Shown in pieces: positions 1 through 9,824 of a stretch of DNA of 64,000 bases. The translations under genes and the position numbers were made by a program. Location of the stretch: the NCBI RefSeq assembly GCF_009649785.1, contig NZ_WJOK01000010.1, positions 1-64,000 of the forward strand, in the 5' to 3' direction. The notes beneath the pieces are model-generated. The model saw only the letters and a list, made by a program, of their open reading frames with translations. It was not told the DNA's origin and did not search any database. The stretch comes from Agrobacterium tumefaciens. GTDB taxonomy: Bacteria > Pseudomonadota > Alphaproteobacteria > Rhizobiales > Rhizobiaceae. The stretch's first letter is position 1, and the number at the start of each line of letters is the position of its first letter.

Positions 1-59
1 ATTTTATATTAAGGCGATTGTAGAAATATATCCCGATATTTTTGTATTGCGGGGAAGAT

Positions 60-704
60 ATGAATCAGATTGCGCTGGTTTACGTCGCCATGATATTTTT
101 GTTCGCGTCTGCTGTGGATGCCGATGCCAAGCGTTTTCGGTTTTTTGCGGTGCCTGGCTTCAGTCGCGGTGAGACGATCGACAGGGTCTACGACTTGCCA
201 AATCAAACGACTTTCGTGGTGGAAGGGAAGTTCTTTGACCTCGGTTATCTGAACAGCAGTAGTGGCGACGCTTATGTTCTTTATAATGGCGACCAATACG
301 TGAAGTTGGACGAGGTGGGCCTTAAGGGCATTTCCAGTATGCTTGGATTTGACCCTACCGTCGAGGACCGCAAAAAACGTGCGGCGGCTTCGGAGGCGGC
401 TGAGCCTGTAGGGAGACTGATAGGTGGGTTTGTGCTGCTCGTGGGCCTGTTCGTGCTCCTGCGCAGGGGTATTCGCTGGTACTATCGGTCGGGTAGCAGA
501 AACGCTCGTCTCGAGCGGGAAGATATCGGGGAGGTCGTCGAATTACCGGAACCCCGTCCGCCGACCATACGTCAGCAACGTGCGCCAGTTACCCAGGATT
601 ATACGCCCGCTCTCAATGAGGTTGCATCGCCGACCAGAAGACCGGAGGCCGCGCCAAATCGCGCGGGGATGGCAGTCCTGCCGTTCGGACGCAGGAATGC
701 CTGA
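60..704 (+). CDS. Putative envelope protein with signal peptide and one membrane segment
   Basis: I do not recognise this 214-residue protein. The chosen ATG follows a GGGGAAGAT ribosome site; an in-frame ATG 18 bases upstream is less well placed. The first ~22 residues form a hydrophobic signal sequence (VYVAMIFLFASAVDADA). A polar region of about 90 residues follows, then a Leu/Val-rich membrane segment near residues 120-136 with Arg residues on its C-terminal side (LLRRGIRWYYR), and a proline- and arginine-rich tail that looks disordered. The likely topology is an exported N-terminal domain with a cytoplasmic tail. It stands alone, convergent with the alcohol dehydrogenase gene. Function unknown; coding status rests on signal peptide, ribosome site and length. 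Confidence 0.55.
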   Translation: MNQIALVYVAMIFLFASAVDADAKRFRFFAVPGFSRGETIDRVYDLPNQTTFVVEGKFFDLGYLNSSSGDAYVLYNGDQYVKLDEVGLKGISSMLGFDPTVEDRKKRAAASEAAEPVGRLIGGFVLLVGLFVLLRRGIRWYYRSGSRNARLEREDIGEVVELPEPRPPTIRQQRAPVTQDYTPALNEVASPTRRPEAAPNRAGMAVLPFGRRNA

Positions 705-728
705 TGCCGTCTAGACAAACGGCATTTT
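704..728. terminator. Weak bidirectional terminator hairpin
   Basis: ATGCCGT and ACGGCAT form a 7-bp stem around an 8-base loop, followed by TTTCC on the plus strand. It lies in the short gap between two convergent genes. Confidence 0.45.
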
Positions 729-751
729 CCAGGACGTTCCGGCTGTGACTG

Positions 752-1795
<1,044 letters not shown>

Positions 1796-1870
1796 CCTGG
1801 CCTCACATTGTCGGTAAGCAGATTTGAATTATACCTGCTCTATCTGCTTCCGACGCTGGAGAAAAGCCAT

Positions 1871-2929
1871 TTAATCTTTGATCACCATAAGATCACCAGC
1901 CGCGAATTTAAGCGTTACTTGTTCGCCCAGGGCGGGCGGTGCGGTGCCGGGATCGTTGAACATGTCGAAAGACAAGGTCGAACCGCCGAGATCAAGACGG
2001 GTTCGGATGACCGAACCCAGGAACTGGCTTGAGGTGACGATACCGGAAATAGCGACGTCTCCCTTTGCGTCAGCCCCGAGAGCTCCTGCTTCCGGGCGCA
2101 AGGCGAGGGTGATTTTTTCACCGTTTGCAACATCGACCGGCTTGTGGAGCGTCACGTTCTGCTCTCCGACACGGATTGTGCTGGTAGAGGAATCGACGAC
2201 GGTTGCGTCGATCAGGTTCAGCGTGCCGACGAAGGAGGCGACAAACCGGGTCGCGGGCTTGTTGTAGATATCGAAGGGCGAACCGATCTGGTCGGCGCGG
2301 CCGGAATTCATGACAACGATACGGTCGGAGATCGACAGGGCCTCTTCCTGATCGTGGGTCACGAAAATCGTGGTGATGCCGAGCTTTCGCTGGATCTGGC
2401 GGATTTCTTCGCGCAGCGATACGCGGATCTTGGCATCGAGCGCGGAAAGCGGCTCGTCCAGCAGAAGCACTTCCGGCTTCGGGGCCAATGCGCGGGCAAG
2501 CGCCACGCGCTGCTGCTGGCCGCCTGACATCTGGTAGGGGTAACGATCCGCCAGATGCTCCAGATGGATGAGCTGAAGCATTTCCTTCACGCGTGCATCG
2601 ATCTCGGCTTTCGGCTTGCCGGCGACTTTGAGCCCGAAGGCGACATTTTCGTAGACGTTCATGTTGGGGAACAGCGCATAGGCCTGAAACACCATGCCGA
2701 TATTGCGCTGGTTGGGCCTGAGCGTCGTCTGGTCCTTGCCGTTGATGACGATCGATCCGCCGGTAGGGATTTCGAAACCGGCGATCATGCGCAGCACGGT
2801 GGTCTTGCCGCAGCCCGACGGGCCTAGAAAGGAGACGAACTCGCCCTTTTCGATGGCCATGTTGAAATCATGGACGACCTGTACGGAGCCGAAGGATTTC
2901 TTGATATTGCTAAGTGTCAAAAAGCTCAT
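1871..2929 (-). CDS. ABC transporter ATP-binding protein (polyamine/iron/phosphonate importer type)
   Basis: The 352-residue ATPase subunit of an importer. Visible motifs in order: Walker A GPSGCGKTT near residue 37, Q-loop VFQAYALFP, signature MSGGQQQRVALARAL, Walker B EVLLLDEPLSALD and H-loop FVTHDQEEA. About 110 C-terminal residues after the nucleotide-binding domain fit a TOBE/MOP-like regulatory domain, as in PotA, FbpC and CysA-type ATPases. It begins 13 bases after the second permease gene and is clearly co-transcribed with both permeases. Family membership is firm; substrate is open. Confidence 0.9.
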   Translation of the reverse strand: MSFLTLSNIKKSFGSVQVVHDFNMAIEKGEFVSFLGPSGCGKTTVLRMIAGFEIPTGGSIVINGKDQTTLRPNQRNIGMVFQAYALFPNMNVYENVAFGLKVAGKPKAEIDARVKEMLQLIHLEHLADRYPYQMSGGQQQRVALARALAPKPEVLLLDEPLSALDAKIRVSLREEIRQIQRKLGITTIFVTHDQEEALSISDRIVVMNSGRADQIGSPFDIYNKPATRFVASFVGTLNLIDATVVDSSTSTIRVGEQNVTLHKPVDVANGEKITLALRPEAGALGADAKGDVAISGIVTSSQFLGSVIRTRLDLGGSTLSFDMFNDPGTAPPALGEQVTLKFAAGDLMVIKD

Positions 2930-2942
2930 GAAAATCTTGTCC

Positions 2943-3734
2943 TCAGGCCTTGGGAGGCGCGCCCTTCTGGTAGCGTGAAACGAGTTGGATCAACCCAAGG
3001 CAACCCCAGGTGATGCCGAAGGAGATCACGGCAAGTGCAGCCGGTTCATAGGCGCGGTTGGCGCCAAGCAGCTGCATATAGGGGCCAAAGGCCGGGCGGT
3101 TCAAAAGGGCGGCCATGGTGAATTCACCGATGACGATGGCGAAGGTCAAAAACGCACCTGACAGCACGGCGACCAGAACATTGGGCAGGATGATGCGCGA
3201 CAGAATGGTCGTCCACCCCGCGCCAAGGCTCTGCGCCGCTTCCGTCAGCGTCGAGACGTCGATGGTCCTCAGACCAGTATCGACGGCGCGGTACATGTAG
3301 GGCAAGGCTAGCGTGGCATAACCGAACATCAAAAGCAGGTTGGTGCCGAAGGTCGTGCCGGTCAGCGGAAGCCAGCTGGAGGTGTTGTAAAGCCTGATAT
3401 AACCGAACACGATGACGATGGCCGGGATGACCAGCGGCAGGAGCGTGATGAATTCGATATAGGGGCGCAGGCCCGGCAGTTTGAGGCGGACCCAATAGGC
3501 CGTGGGCACCACCAGCAGCACACCGAAAACGATGGTGAAGAGAGCCATCACCACAGAATAGCTGAAGGTTTCCTGAAAACGCGGGTCGGTGAGCACCTTG
3601 CCATAGGCGTCGAAGGAATATTCACCGCGGCGCATTTTCAGCGAGAAGTTGGTCATGCCGATCAGCGGCAGGGCGAAATAGAGCAGGCCGAAGATCAGCG
3701 CGCCCCAGGCGAAAAATTTCTTCATTTGAGCCAC
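2943..3734 (-). CDS. ABC transporter permease, second subunit
   Basis: A 263-residue inner-membrane permease with about six predicted helices. The cytoplasmic coupling motif is visible as EAAQSLGAGWTTILSRIILP, the EAA loop that contacts the ATPase. It overlaps the first permease gene by 13 bases, a sign of translational coupling. The arrangement of two different permeases, one ATPase and one binding protein is usual for polyamine, Fe(III) and aminoethylphosphonate importers. Confidence 0.88.
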   Translation of the reverse strand: MAQMKKFFAWGALIFGLLYFALPLIGMTNFSLKMRRGEYSFDAYGKVLTDPRFQETFSYSVVMALFTIVFGVLLVVPTAYWVRLKLPGLRPYIEFITLLPLVIPAIVIVFGYIRLYNTSSWLPLTGTTFGTNLLLMFGYATLALPYMYRAVDTGLRTIDVSTLTEAAQSLGAGWTTILSRIILPNVLVAVLSGAFLTFAIVIGEFTMAALLNRPAFGPYMQLLGANRAYEPAALAVISFGITWGCLGLIQLVSRYQKGAPPKA

Positions 3735-4606
3735 CTTTCGCTACGGGCGCGCAGCCAGATGTAAAGCGCATTGGCAATGCCGGTGACGACGATCATGCCG
3801 AAGGCGAGAGCGTAACCGAGATGCGGATTGCCGAGAACGTCGCCGCGGATCTGCGCGAAAAGCAGGATGGGCACGATGTTGAGCGACGAGCCGGTAAGCG
3901 CGATCGCGGTGGCCACCGCACCGAAGGCATTGGCAAACAGCAGCGACATGGTGCCAAGCAACGATGGCAGGAGGATGGGGAAGGCCACCATGCGCCAATA
4001 TTGCACGCCGGTCGCGCCAAGGATTTCCGCAGCTTCGCGCCACTCGCGCTTCAATCCGTCAAGCGCCGGCGTGATGATGAGGATCATCAGCGGAATCTGG
4101 AAGAACAGATAGGTGACGGTCAGGCCCCAGAAGGACAGGATGTTGAAGCCGAGGAGTCTCAGATCAATGCCGATCTGCGTCTTTAAAAACACGGTGAGTA
4201 GGCCGACCGGGCCGAGTGTGGCGATGAAGGCGAAGGCGAGCGGCACGCCGGCAAATTGCGATGCGACGCCCGAAAATGTCAGGAGTGGTCCGCGAATGCG
4301 CTGCGGCAGACCGCCCAGAACCACGGCGGCGGCGACGGCAAAACCAATCAGGCAGCCAAGAGCCGCCGAGGCGAGGCTGATCTTGATCGAAATCCAGTAG
4401 GCCGCGAGGATGGACGAGGTGAAAAGCCCGGCGACGTTTTCCAGCGTCAGGCTGCCATCGGGACGCTGGAATGCACCGACCACGATTTTCATCGTCGGAA
4501 AAATCAGAAACAGCAGAACAAAAACAGCAAAAGGTACGACGCCTAACCAATGAAGCGGCAACTTTCTGCCCGCATCGGATGGTCCGCCGGTGTTGGTTGA
4601 TGGCAT
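3722..4606 (-). CDS. ABC transporter permease, first subunit
   Basis: A 294-residue permease with about six hydrophobic segments and an EAA coupling loop (WREAAEILGATGVQYWRM). The reading frame stays open about 150 bases further upstream, but the ATG of MPSTNTGG is preceded by GGGGACCAGG and the upstream codons give an atypical charged peptide, so the shorter start is preferred. It lies about 200 bases after the binding-protein gene, with a strong hairpin between them, and overlaps the following permease gene. Substrate unknown. Confidence 0.85.
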   Translation of the reverse strand: MPSTNTGGPSDAGRKLPLHWLGVVPFAVFVLLFLIFPTMKIVVGAFQRPDGSLTLENVAGLFTSSILAAYWISIKISLASAALGCLIGFAVAAAVVLGGLPQRIRGPLLTFSGVASQFAGVPLAFAFIATLGPVGLLTVFLKTQIGIDLRLLGFNILSFWGLTVTYLFFQIPLMILIITPALDGLKREWREAAEILGATGVQYWRMVAFPILLPSLLGTMSLLFANAFGAVATAIALTGSSLNIVPILLFAQIRGDVLGNPHLGYALAFGMIVVTGIANALYIWLRARSERWLK

Positions 4607-4767
4607 GCCTGGTCCCCAAACGCCGTCTTCAAACGGTCTGTCTATAAAGTTCTTTATTATCGCACGTCCGGTTAAAACGGAATCGTCAGACGCACTTTCG
4701 ATCTTTGTTTTGTGCAATTTCCGGGGGTAAAACCTAGGGAGTTTTACCTGAAATGCTCTCAAAGAAG

Positions 4768-4797
4768 CACCCCGGCTTTTTGAAAAGCCGGGGTGTA
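4768..4797 (-). terminator. Intra-operon hairpin/terminator after binding-protein gene
   Basis: CACCCCGGCTTT pairs with AAAGCCGGGGTG in a long GC-rich stem just after the binding-protein stop codon, followed in the minus direction by GCTTCTTT. Partial termination or 3'-end protection here would give more binding protein than permease, a common arrangement in ABC operons. Confidence 0.75.
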
Positions 4798-4808
4798 TTT
4801 TTCAAAGG

Positions 4809-5915
4809 TTACTTCACGTTCGCGCCGACGACGCTGTCCCAGCCGCCGGTAACGGCGGCCTTGTTGGCGTCGACATCTTCGAGCGTCGGGAAGATTGCCT
4901 TTTCATAGGCTGCTGCCGGCGGCAGGCTGTCGATCAGTTCCTGCGGAACCTTGCCGGCCTTGACCATCGCGTTGAAGCGGATCGGGTGGCAATAACCCTT
5001 CAGCCAACCGAGCTGACCGTCGTCGGAATAGAGGTGTTCCATCCAGAGCTTGGCAGCGTTCGGATGCGGGGCGTAAGCGGAAATGCCCTGAACGTAAACG
5101 CCAGCCAGAACGCCTTTTTCCGGAACCACGACTTCCGTGGGCGGGTTGTCGTTCAGTGTCTTCTTCCAGGAGAGCGCGTTATAGTCCCAGGCGACGATGA
5201 TCGGGGTAGCACCCTGTGCCAGCGTGCCAGCCTTGCCGATGACTGGCAGGAAGTTGCCAGCCTTGTTGAGCTCGGCGAAATATTTCAGGCCAGCCTCACC
5301 GGCTTCCTTGCCGGACTTCGCACCGCTGGCAAGACCGGCGGCGAGAACGCCGAGGATAGCCTGGTTGGAAGCGCGCGGATCGCCGGCAAGCGCTACCTGA
5401 CCGGAATATTCCGGCTTCTGCAGGTCGGCCCAATCCTTCGGCACGTTCTTGACGAGGTCCTTGTTCACGAAGAAGGACATCACGCCGTAATAGTCGCCGT
5501 ACCAGTAACCTTCCGGATCCTTGACGTTGTCAGGGATTTCGTCCCAGGTGGAGACCTTGTAAGGCTGCAGCAGGCCTTCGGCCTTCATCTGCGGGCCGAA
5601 AGCGAGACCGACGTCGACAACGTCAGGAGCCTGCGGGCCCTTGTTGTCCTTGTTCGCCTTTACCGCTTCGACTTCATCGGCAGAGCCGGCGTCGGGGTTG
5701 AGTTCGTTGACGGTGATTTCCGGATATTTCGCCTTGAAAGCGGCGATGACGTCGCCGTAACCACACCAGTCGTGCGGCAGCGCGACGGTGGTCAGCATGC
5801 CTTCCTTCTTGGCGGCAGCGATCAGTTCGGCGCTTGGCGCAGCGGCAGCGATCGCGGTGGAGGCCATTACCAGAGCGGTGGTGGCAGCAAGCAGTCGACG
5901 GCAATGAGAGATCAC
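4809..5915 (-). CDS. ABC transporter periplasmic substrate-binding protein
   Basis: A 368-residue periplasmic binding protein. A GTG start follows a GAGGAG ribosome site. The first ~27 residues are a signal peptide (RRLLAATTALVMASTAIAAAAP). The mature protein has the two-lobe pattern of extracellular solute-binding proteins for iron, polyamines or phosphonates: an early LIAAAKKEG helix, DVVDVGLAFG, YGVMSFFVNKDLV and NAAKLWMEHLYSDDGQ. It is the first gene of the operon and presumably dictates its specificity. Family similarity does not settle the ligand; a polyamine or small amine is only one option. Confidence 0.85.
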   Translation of the reverse strand: MISHCRRLLAATTALVMASTAIAAAAPSAELIAAAKKEGMLTTVALPHDWCGYGDVIAAFKAKYPEITVNELNPDAGSADEVEAVKANKDNKGPQAPDVVDVGLAFGPQMKAEGLLQPYKVSTWDEIPDNVKDPEGYWYGDYYGVMSFFVNKDLVKNVPKDWADLQKPEYSGQVALAGDPRASNQAILGVLAAGLASGAKSGKEAGEAGLKYFAELNKAGNFLPVIGKAGTLAQGATPIIVAWDYNALSWKKTLNDNPPTEVVVPEKGVLAGVYVQGISAYAPHPNAAKLWMEHLYSDDGQLGWLKGYCHPIRFNAMVKAGKVPQELIDSLPPAAAYEKAIFPTLEDVDANKAAVTGGWDSVVGANVK

Positions 5916-6203
5916 TTTTTTCTCCTCTTCGTGTTCTCGTATTACGGACGCTGATACGGATTCTGGATGAAGCTAATGTGACGGCTGGATTGCAATTTAT
6001 TTATCCGGATTCCGTCACTTTACGCCCATTTTCCGCCATCACCCGGCTTTGTGCCTGCAATCGCGGGGTAATCCCATCATCATTCGTGTTGGACAGATAT
6101 GTTCCCCAGCTTGTTTTTATCCCGCTTTATCGCGCTGGTAGCGATTTCAGGTATCCAATCAGCCGGCGGTTTCCGCGTCAAGCACTGTGCCGGCTACTAA
6201 TGT
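5916..6203. other. Intergenic region upstream of ABC operon
   Basis: This 288-base gap between the end of the RpiR-type regulator gene and the ABC operon contains the promoter for the importer. No RNA gene, repeat or convincing small ORF was seen, and no -35/-10 pair stands out. Confidence 0.4.
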
Positions 6204-7082
6204 TCATGTCCGGTCCGGCCTGCGGAACAGACGCGTCTGCTCGAACAGGCCTTCCAGCGCGTTCATGCGCTCCTTGGTTTCATCCCAGGTGCTGCTCTGC
6301 ACCGCTTCGATCAGCGCTTCGACGACAAACAATGTAACGACCGATGAATCCCATGCCGAGGGGGCTTCGATCTTCACACGGAAGGTGTGCAGCGCGTGGC
6401 GCGCCACCGGCGATGTCCACTGATCCGTGAAAAGAATGATCTGTACGCCGTTTGCCTTCGCCACCTCGGCAAGCGTCGTCATGTCGTGCTCATAACGGCG
6501 GATGTCGAAGATCACCAGCACATCGCCGGCGCTCATATTCAACATATATTGAGGCCAGGCGCTGGAGTTGGACGACATCAGCGTCGTCTTTGGCCGGATC
6601 ACCTGCATATGCGTGAAAAAATATTCGGCAATCGCGCCGGTGATGCGCCCGCCGACGAAATAGATGCTGCGTTTGCGGTCCGAGAGCAGCCTTGCGGCAT
6701 TGTCGAAGACCGCGGTGTCGAGATCGCTCAAAGTGTCGCGCAGATTGCCCGTTATGGCGTCGGCGAAACGGTTGAGAATATGCAGACCCGGCGCATTGGT
6801 TGCCCAGCGGTCATGTTTGGCAACCGGGCCGGAGATCGTCGCTTCCAGTTCCTGGTGCAGATGGGCCTGAAACTCCGGGTAACCTTTGTATCCGAGCTTC
6901 TGCACCATGCGCGCCACCGTCGGCGTCGAAACACCCGCATTTTCGGCAATCGTGGTGATGCTGCCGAGACCCGAGACGGGGTAGTTGCCGAGAAGGCTCT
7001 CCGCCAGCCGTTTTTCCGAACGGGTCAGCGCGTCATAGTGGGCATGGATGACATCCGACACGGTGGCCGTCGTACTGCGCAA
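6204..7082 (-). CDS. MurR/RpiR-family transcriptional regulator
   Basis: A 292-residue repressor/activator. The N-terminal ~77 residues are an RpiR helix-turn-helix (SITTIAENAGVSTPTVARMV); residues ~125-260 form a SIS phosphosugar-binding-like domain (IYFVGGRITGAIAEYFF and ..VLVIFDIRRYEHD). It uses a TTG start, supported by GGGGAAAG five bases upstream; the next in-frame ATG would cut into the HTH. It is transcribed divergently from the amidohydrolase gene and lies directly upstream of the ABC operon on the same strand, so it could control either or both. Rhizobial RpiR proteins often control adjacent catabolic loci; the effector here is unknown. Confidence 0.85.
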   Translation of the reverse strand: MRSTTATVSDVIHAHYDALTRSEKRLAESLLGNYPVSGLGSITTIAENAGVSTPTVARMVQKLGYKGYPEFQAHLHQELEATISGPVAKHDRWATNAPGLHILNRFADAITGNLRDTLSDLDTAVFDNAARLLSDRKRSIYFVGGRITGAIAEYFFTHMQVIRPKTTLMSSNSSAWPQYMLNMSAGDVLVIFDIRRYEHDMTTLAEVAKANGVQIILFTDQWTSPVARHALHTFRVKIEAPSAWDSSVVTLFVVEALIEAVQSSTWDETKERMNALEGLFEQTRLFRRPDRT

Positions 7083-7259
7083 ATCTTTCCCCTTCCGGTC
7101 TTTTTGCCGGTGTATGGGCGAATATAAGCATCTGTGCCAGCTATCGAGTCAATGGGGAAAATGAAGAGAAAATTTCAAAATTCCATTTGACACTCGCGAT
7201 AATGTGAAGAATTCTTTTCGTCATCGGCGGGATGGCAGGTTTCGGGGCGGGATGCGTGC
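7083..7259. promoter_or_regulatory. Divergent control region between RpiR-type regulator and amidohydrolase
   Basis: The 177-base gap holds an AT-rich block with GAAAATTTC at 7168-7176 followed closely by AAAATTCC, and GAAGAATTC further on. A TTGACA hexamer lies at 7187-7192. The GAAA/TTTC half-sites are candidate RpiR operators. No strong -10 box is placed at ideal spacing, so the assignment is tentative. Confidence 0.35.
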
Positions 7260-8033
7260 ATGACGGTGCGTTCACGGTTTTTCACGGAAGCGGAAGGACA
7301 GGCTGTCGGCGTCGAGAACGCCGCAGCAAAGGGCGACGTCGTTCTGGTCTGCGAACATGCTTCAGCCACCATCCCGGAAAAACTCGGTACGCTCGGTCTT
7401 TCGCCGGACGTGCTTTCGAGCCATGCGGCCTGGGATCCGGGTGCCTTGGCGGTTGCAAGGCTGCTTTCGCAGAAGCTTGATGCCACGCTCATTCATCAGC
7501 GGTTTTCGCGCCTGGTCTATGATTGCAACCGGCCGCCGGAATCGCCTTCTGCCATGCCGGTCAAAAGCGAGATTTACAATATTCCCGGCAATCTCGATCT
7601 GAGCGATGCGGAACGGTTTGCCCGAACCTCGGCGCTTTACGTGCCGTTTCACGACCGTGTCAGTGAGATTATTGCCGAGCGGCAGGACCGCGGCCGCAAG
7701 GTGGTGGTGGTGACCATTCACAGTTTCACGCCGGTCTATCACGGTCAGTTCCGTGAAGTGCAGATCGGCATCCTGCACGATACTGACAGCCGGCTGGCCG
7801 ATGCGATGCTGGTGGGCGCCGAGGGTTCTGCGCTCACGGTAAAGCGCAACGATCCCTACGGTCCGGAAGACGGTGTAACGCATACATTGCGGCTGCATGC
7901 GCTGCCGGACGGACTTTTGAACGTCATGATCGAGATCCGCAACGATCTGATCGCCAATGACGGAGACCAATCGGTAATTGCCGATTTTCTCCACGAGCTT
8001 ATGGGGAAGGCGCTCTCATCAATCGATGAGTGA
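7260..8033 (+). CDS. N-formylglutamate amidohydrolase family protein
   Basis: A 257-residue hydrolase of the FGase (HutG-like) family, which cleaves an N-acyl or amide bond on glutamate-like substrates. Family features visible are VCEHASATIPEKLG near residue 30, YDCNRPPESP near 88 and TIHSFTPVYHG near 150. No other histidine-degradation (hut) gene is nearby; instead a permease, a glutamine-synthetase-like ligase and two dehydrogenases follow, so the true substrate may be a gamma-glutamyl amide rather than N-formylglutamate. That is inference from context. It starts at the ATG after GGCGGGATG, and is 212 bases from the permease gene. Confidence 0.85.
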   Translation: MTVRSRFFTEAEGQAVGVENAAAKGDVVLVCEHASATIPEKLGTLGLSPDVLSSHAAWDPGALAVARLLSQKLDATLIHQRFSRLVYDCNRPPESPSAMPVKSEIYNIPGNLDLSDAERFARTSALYVPFHDRVSEIIAERQDRGRKVVVVTIHSFTPVYHGQFREVQIGILHDTDSRLADAMLVGAEGSALTVKRNDPYGPEDGVTHTLRLHALPDGLLNVMIEIRNDLIANDGDQSVIADFLHELMGKALSSIDE

Positions 8034-8245
8034 GGGAGCAATGGGGCGGCTTATGGTGAAAACACCGCGGCCGACCGTCAATTAGACTGCCGCAATCGAC
8101 AAAAGCCGGAACGGCATGAAGCGGCAAGGGAACAGCAGATGCGTGCGGCGCAGTGCGGGAAACCTCCCGGGCGATGCCGGAAACTGGGGGCACAATCGGC
8201 CAATAACGGCTGGCTGGCTTTTTTTTCTATTAAGGAGAGAAGGGC

Positions 8246-9760
8246 ATGGACGGTTCATCATCAGGCGTCAGCTACAAGAAGGCTGATGCATCCTATTTCG
8301 AAAAACGCGGACTATCCCGATACGCGGGCGTGTGGTCGCTGTGGTCGCTTGGCGTCGGCGCGGTTATATCAGGGCATTTTTCCGGATGGAATTTCGGTTT
8401 TTCCACCGGCGGCTGGGGTGGCATGCTGGTGGCGGGCATCATCATCGCCATTATGTATCTCGGGCTGACATTCTCGATTGCGGAAATGAGCCCGGCGCTG
8501 CCGCACACGGGTGCTGCCTATTCCTTTGCCCGCACGGCCATGGGCCCGTGGGGCGGTTTCGTCACCGGACTTTGCGAGAATGTCGAATATGTGCTGACGC
8601 CGGCGGTCGTCGTTACCTTCATCACCGCCTATGTGAACTCCATTCTCGGCCTCGATCCGGCCTATTCACCCTTCGTGTGGATAGCCTTCTACGCGATCTT
8701 CCTTGCTCTCAACGTCTTCGGACTTGAGCTTTCCTTCAAGGTCACCCTGGTCATCACGCTGATTTCACTCGGCGTTCTGGTGTTCTTCTGGGTTAGCGCC
8801 ATTCCGAACATGGATTTTTCGCGTTACGCGCTTAATATCGGTGTCGGACCCGATGGCAAGGCTGTGGAGCTGCCGGAAGGCAACGGTTCCTTTTTCCCAT
8901 TTGGTTTTTCGGGCGTTCTTGCCACGCTGCCTTTTGCGGTCTGGCTGTTTCTCGCCATCGAGCAGCTGCCGCTGGCGGCTGAAGAATCCGTTGATCCGAA
9001 ACGCGATATGCCCAAGGGTATCATTCTCGGCGTCATCACGCTGATGGTTTCGGCCTTCATGATCGTGTTGCTGAACCCGTCACTACCGGGCGTCGGCGCC
9101 TTTCATCTCAGCTCGTCCCTTGAACCGCTGCTGGATGGCTTCAAGGCGATCTACGGCGATGGCGGCGTGGTGCTGCTTGGTCTCGTGGCATTGACCGGCC
9201 TGATTGCCAGCTTCCATACGATCCTCTATGCGCAGGGCCGCCAGATCTATTCGCTGTCGCGTGCGGGTTACTTCCCGACAGTGCTGTCAATCACTCATTC
9301 GAAATACCGGACGCCATACGTTGCCAATATTGCCGGCGCGCTCGTCGGCCTTGCGGTCATGCTCGTCATCTGGTTCTCGCTGGGTGCGGAACAGGGCGGC
9401 AGCATCATCGGCAGCGTGCTTTTGAACATGGCCGTGTTCGGTGCGATGTTCTCCTACATCCTGCAGGCGATTTCCTTCATTCTGCTCAGGAAAAATCTGC
9501 CGCATATCGAGCGGCCGTTTCGCTCGCCCTTCGGCATTCCGGGCGCGGTGTTGACAATCATCATCGCCATCGTGACGCTGCTCTATCAGATCCAGGATCC
9601 GAACTTCACCAAGGGTGTGCTGTGGGTAGCCGTATGGTTTGCGGTTGCCATTGCCTACTTCGCCTTTGTCGGACGCCATCGCCTCATCCTGTCGCCGGAA
9701 GAGGAGTTCGCGCTGGAGCACAAGCAGGCTGCCATGGCAGCGGCGGCTGCAAAGGCCTGA
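8246..9760 (+). CDS. APC-superfamily permease, ethanolamine type
   Basis: A 504-residue membrane transporter with about 12 predicted helices. It matches ethanolamine-permease-like APC proteins as I remember them: FSGWNFGFSTGGWGGML near the first helix, GLCENVEYVLTPAVVV, EQLPLAAEESVDPKRDMP and YAQGRQIYSLSRAGYFP. It is expected in the inner membrane, importing ethanolamine or a related amino alcohol. Start is the ATG after AAGGAGAGAAGGGC. The C-terminus ends in an Ala-rich tail. The following ligase and dehydrogenases support an amino-alcohol catabolic role. No ethanolamine ammonia-lyase (eutBC) is present in the window. Confidence 0.87.
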   Translation: MDGSSSGVSYKKADASYFEKRGLSRYAGVWSLWSLGVGAVISGHFSGWNFGFSTGGWGGMLVAGIIIAIMYLGLTFSIAEMSPALPHTGAAYSFARTAMGPWGGFVTGLCENVEYVLTPAVVVTFITAYVNSILGLDPAYSPFVWIAFYAIFLALNVFGLELSFKVTLVITLISLGVLVFFWVSAIPNMDFSRYALNIGVGPDGKAVELPEGNGSFFPFGFSGVLATLPFAVWLFLAIEQLPLAAEESVDPKRDMPKGIILGVITLMVSAFMIVLLNPSLPGVGAFHLSSSLEPLLDGFKAIYGDGGVVLLGLVALTGLIASFHTILYAQGRQIYSLSRAGYFPTVLSITHSKYRTPYVANIAGALVGLAVMLVIWFSLGAEQGGSIIGSVLLNMAVFGAMFSYILQAISFILLRKNLPHIERPFRSPFGIPGAVLTIIIAIVTLLYQIQDPNFTKGVLWVAVWFAVAIAYFAFVGRHRLILSPEEEFALEHKQAAMAAAAAKA

Positions 9761-9824
9761 TGCTCGAACTGACGGGCGGCCGCATACCGGCCGCCTGCTC
9801 GCCACATGAAAAGGGATGGACAAA

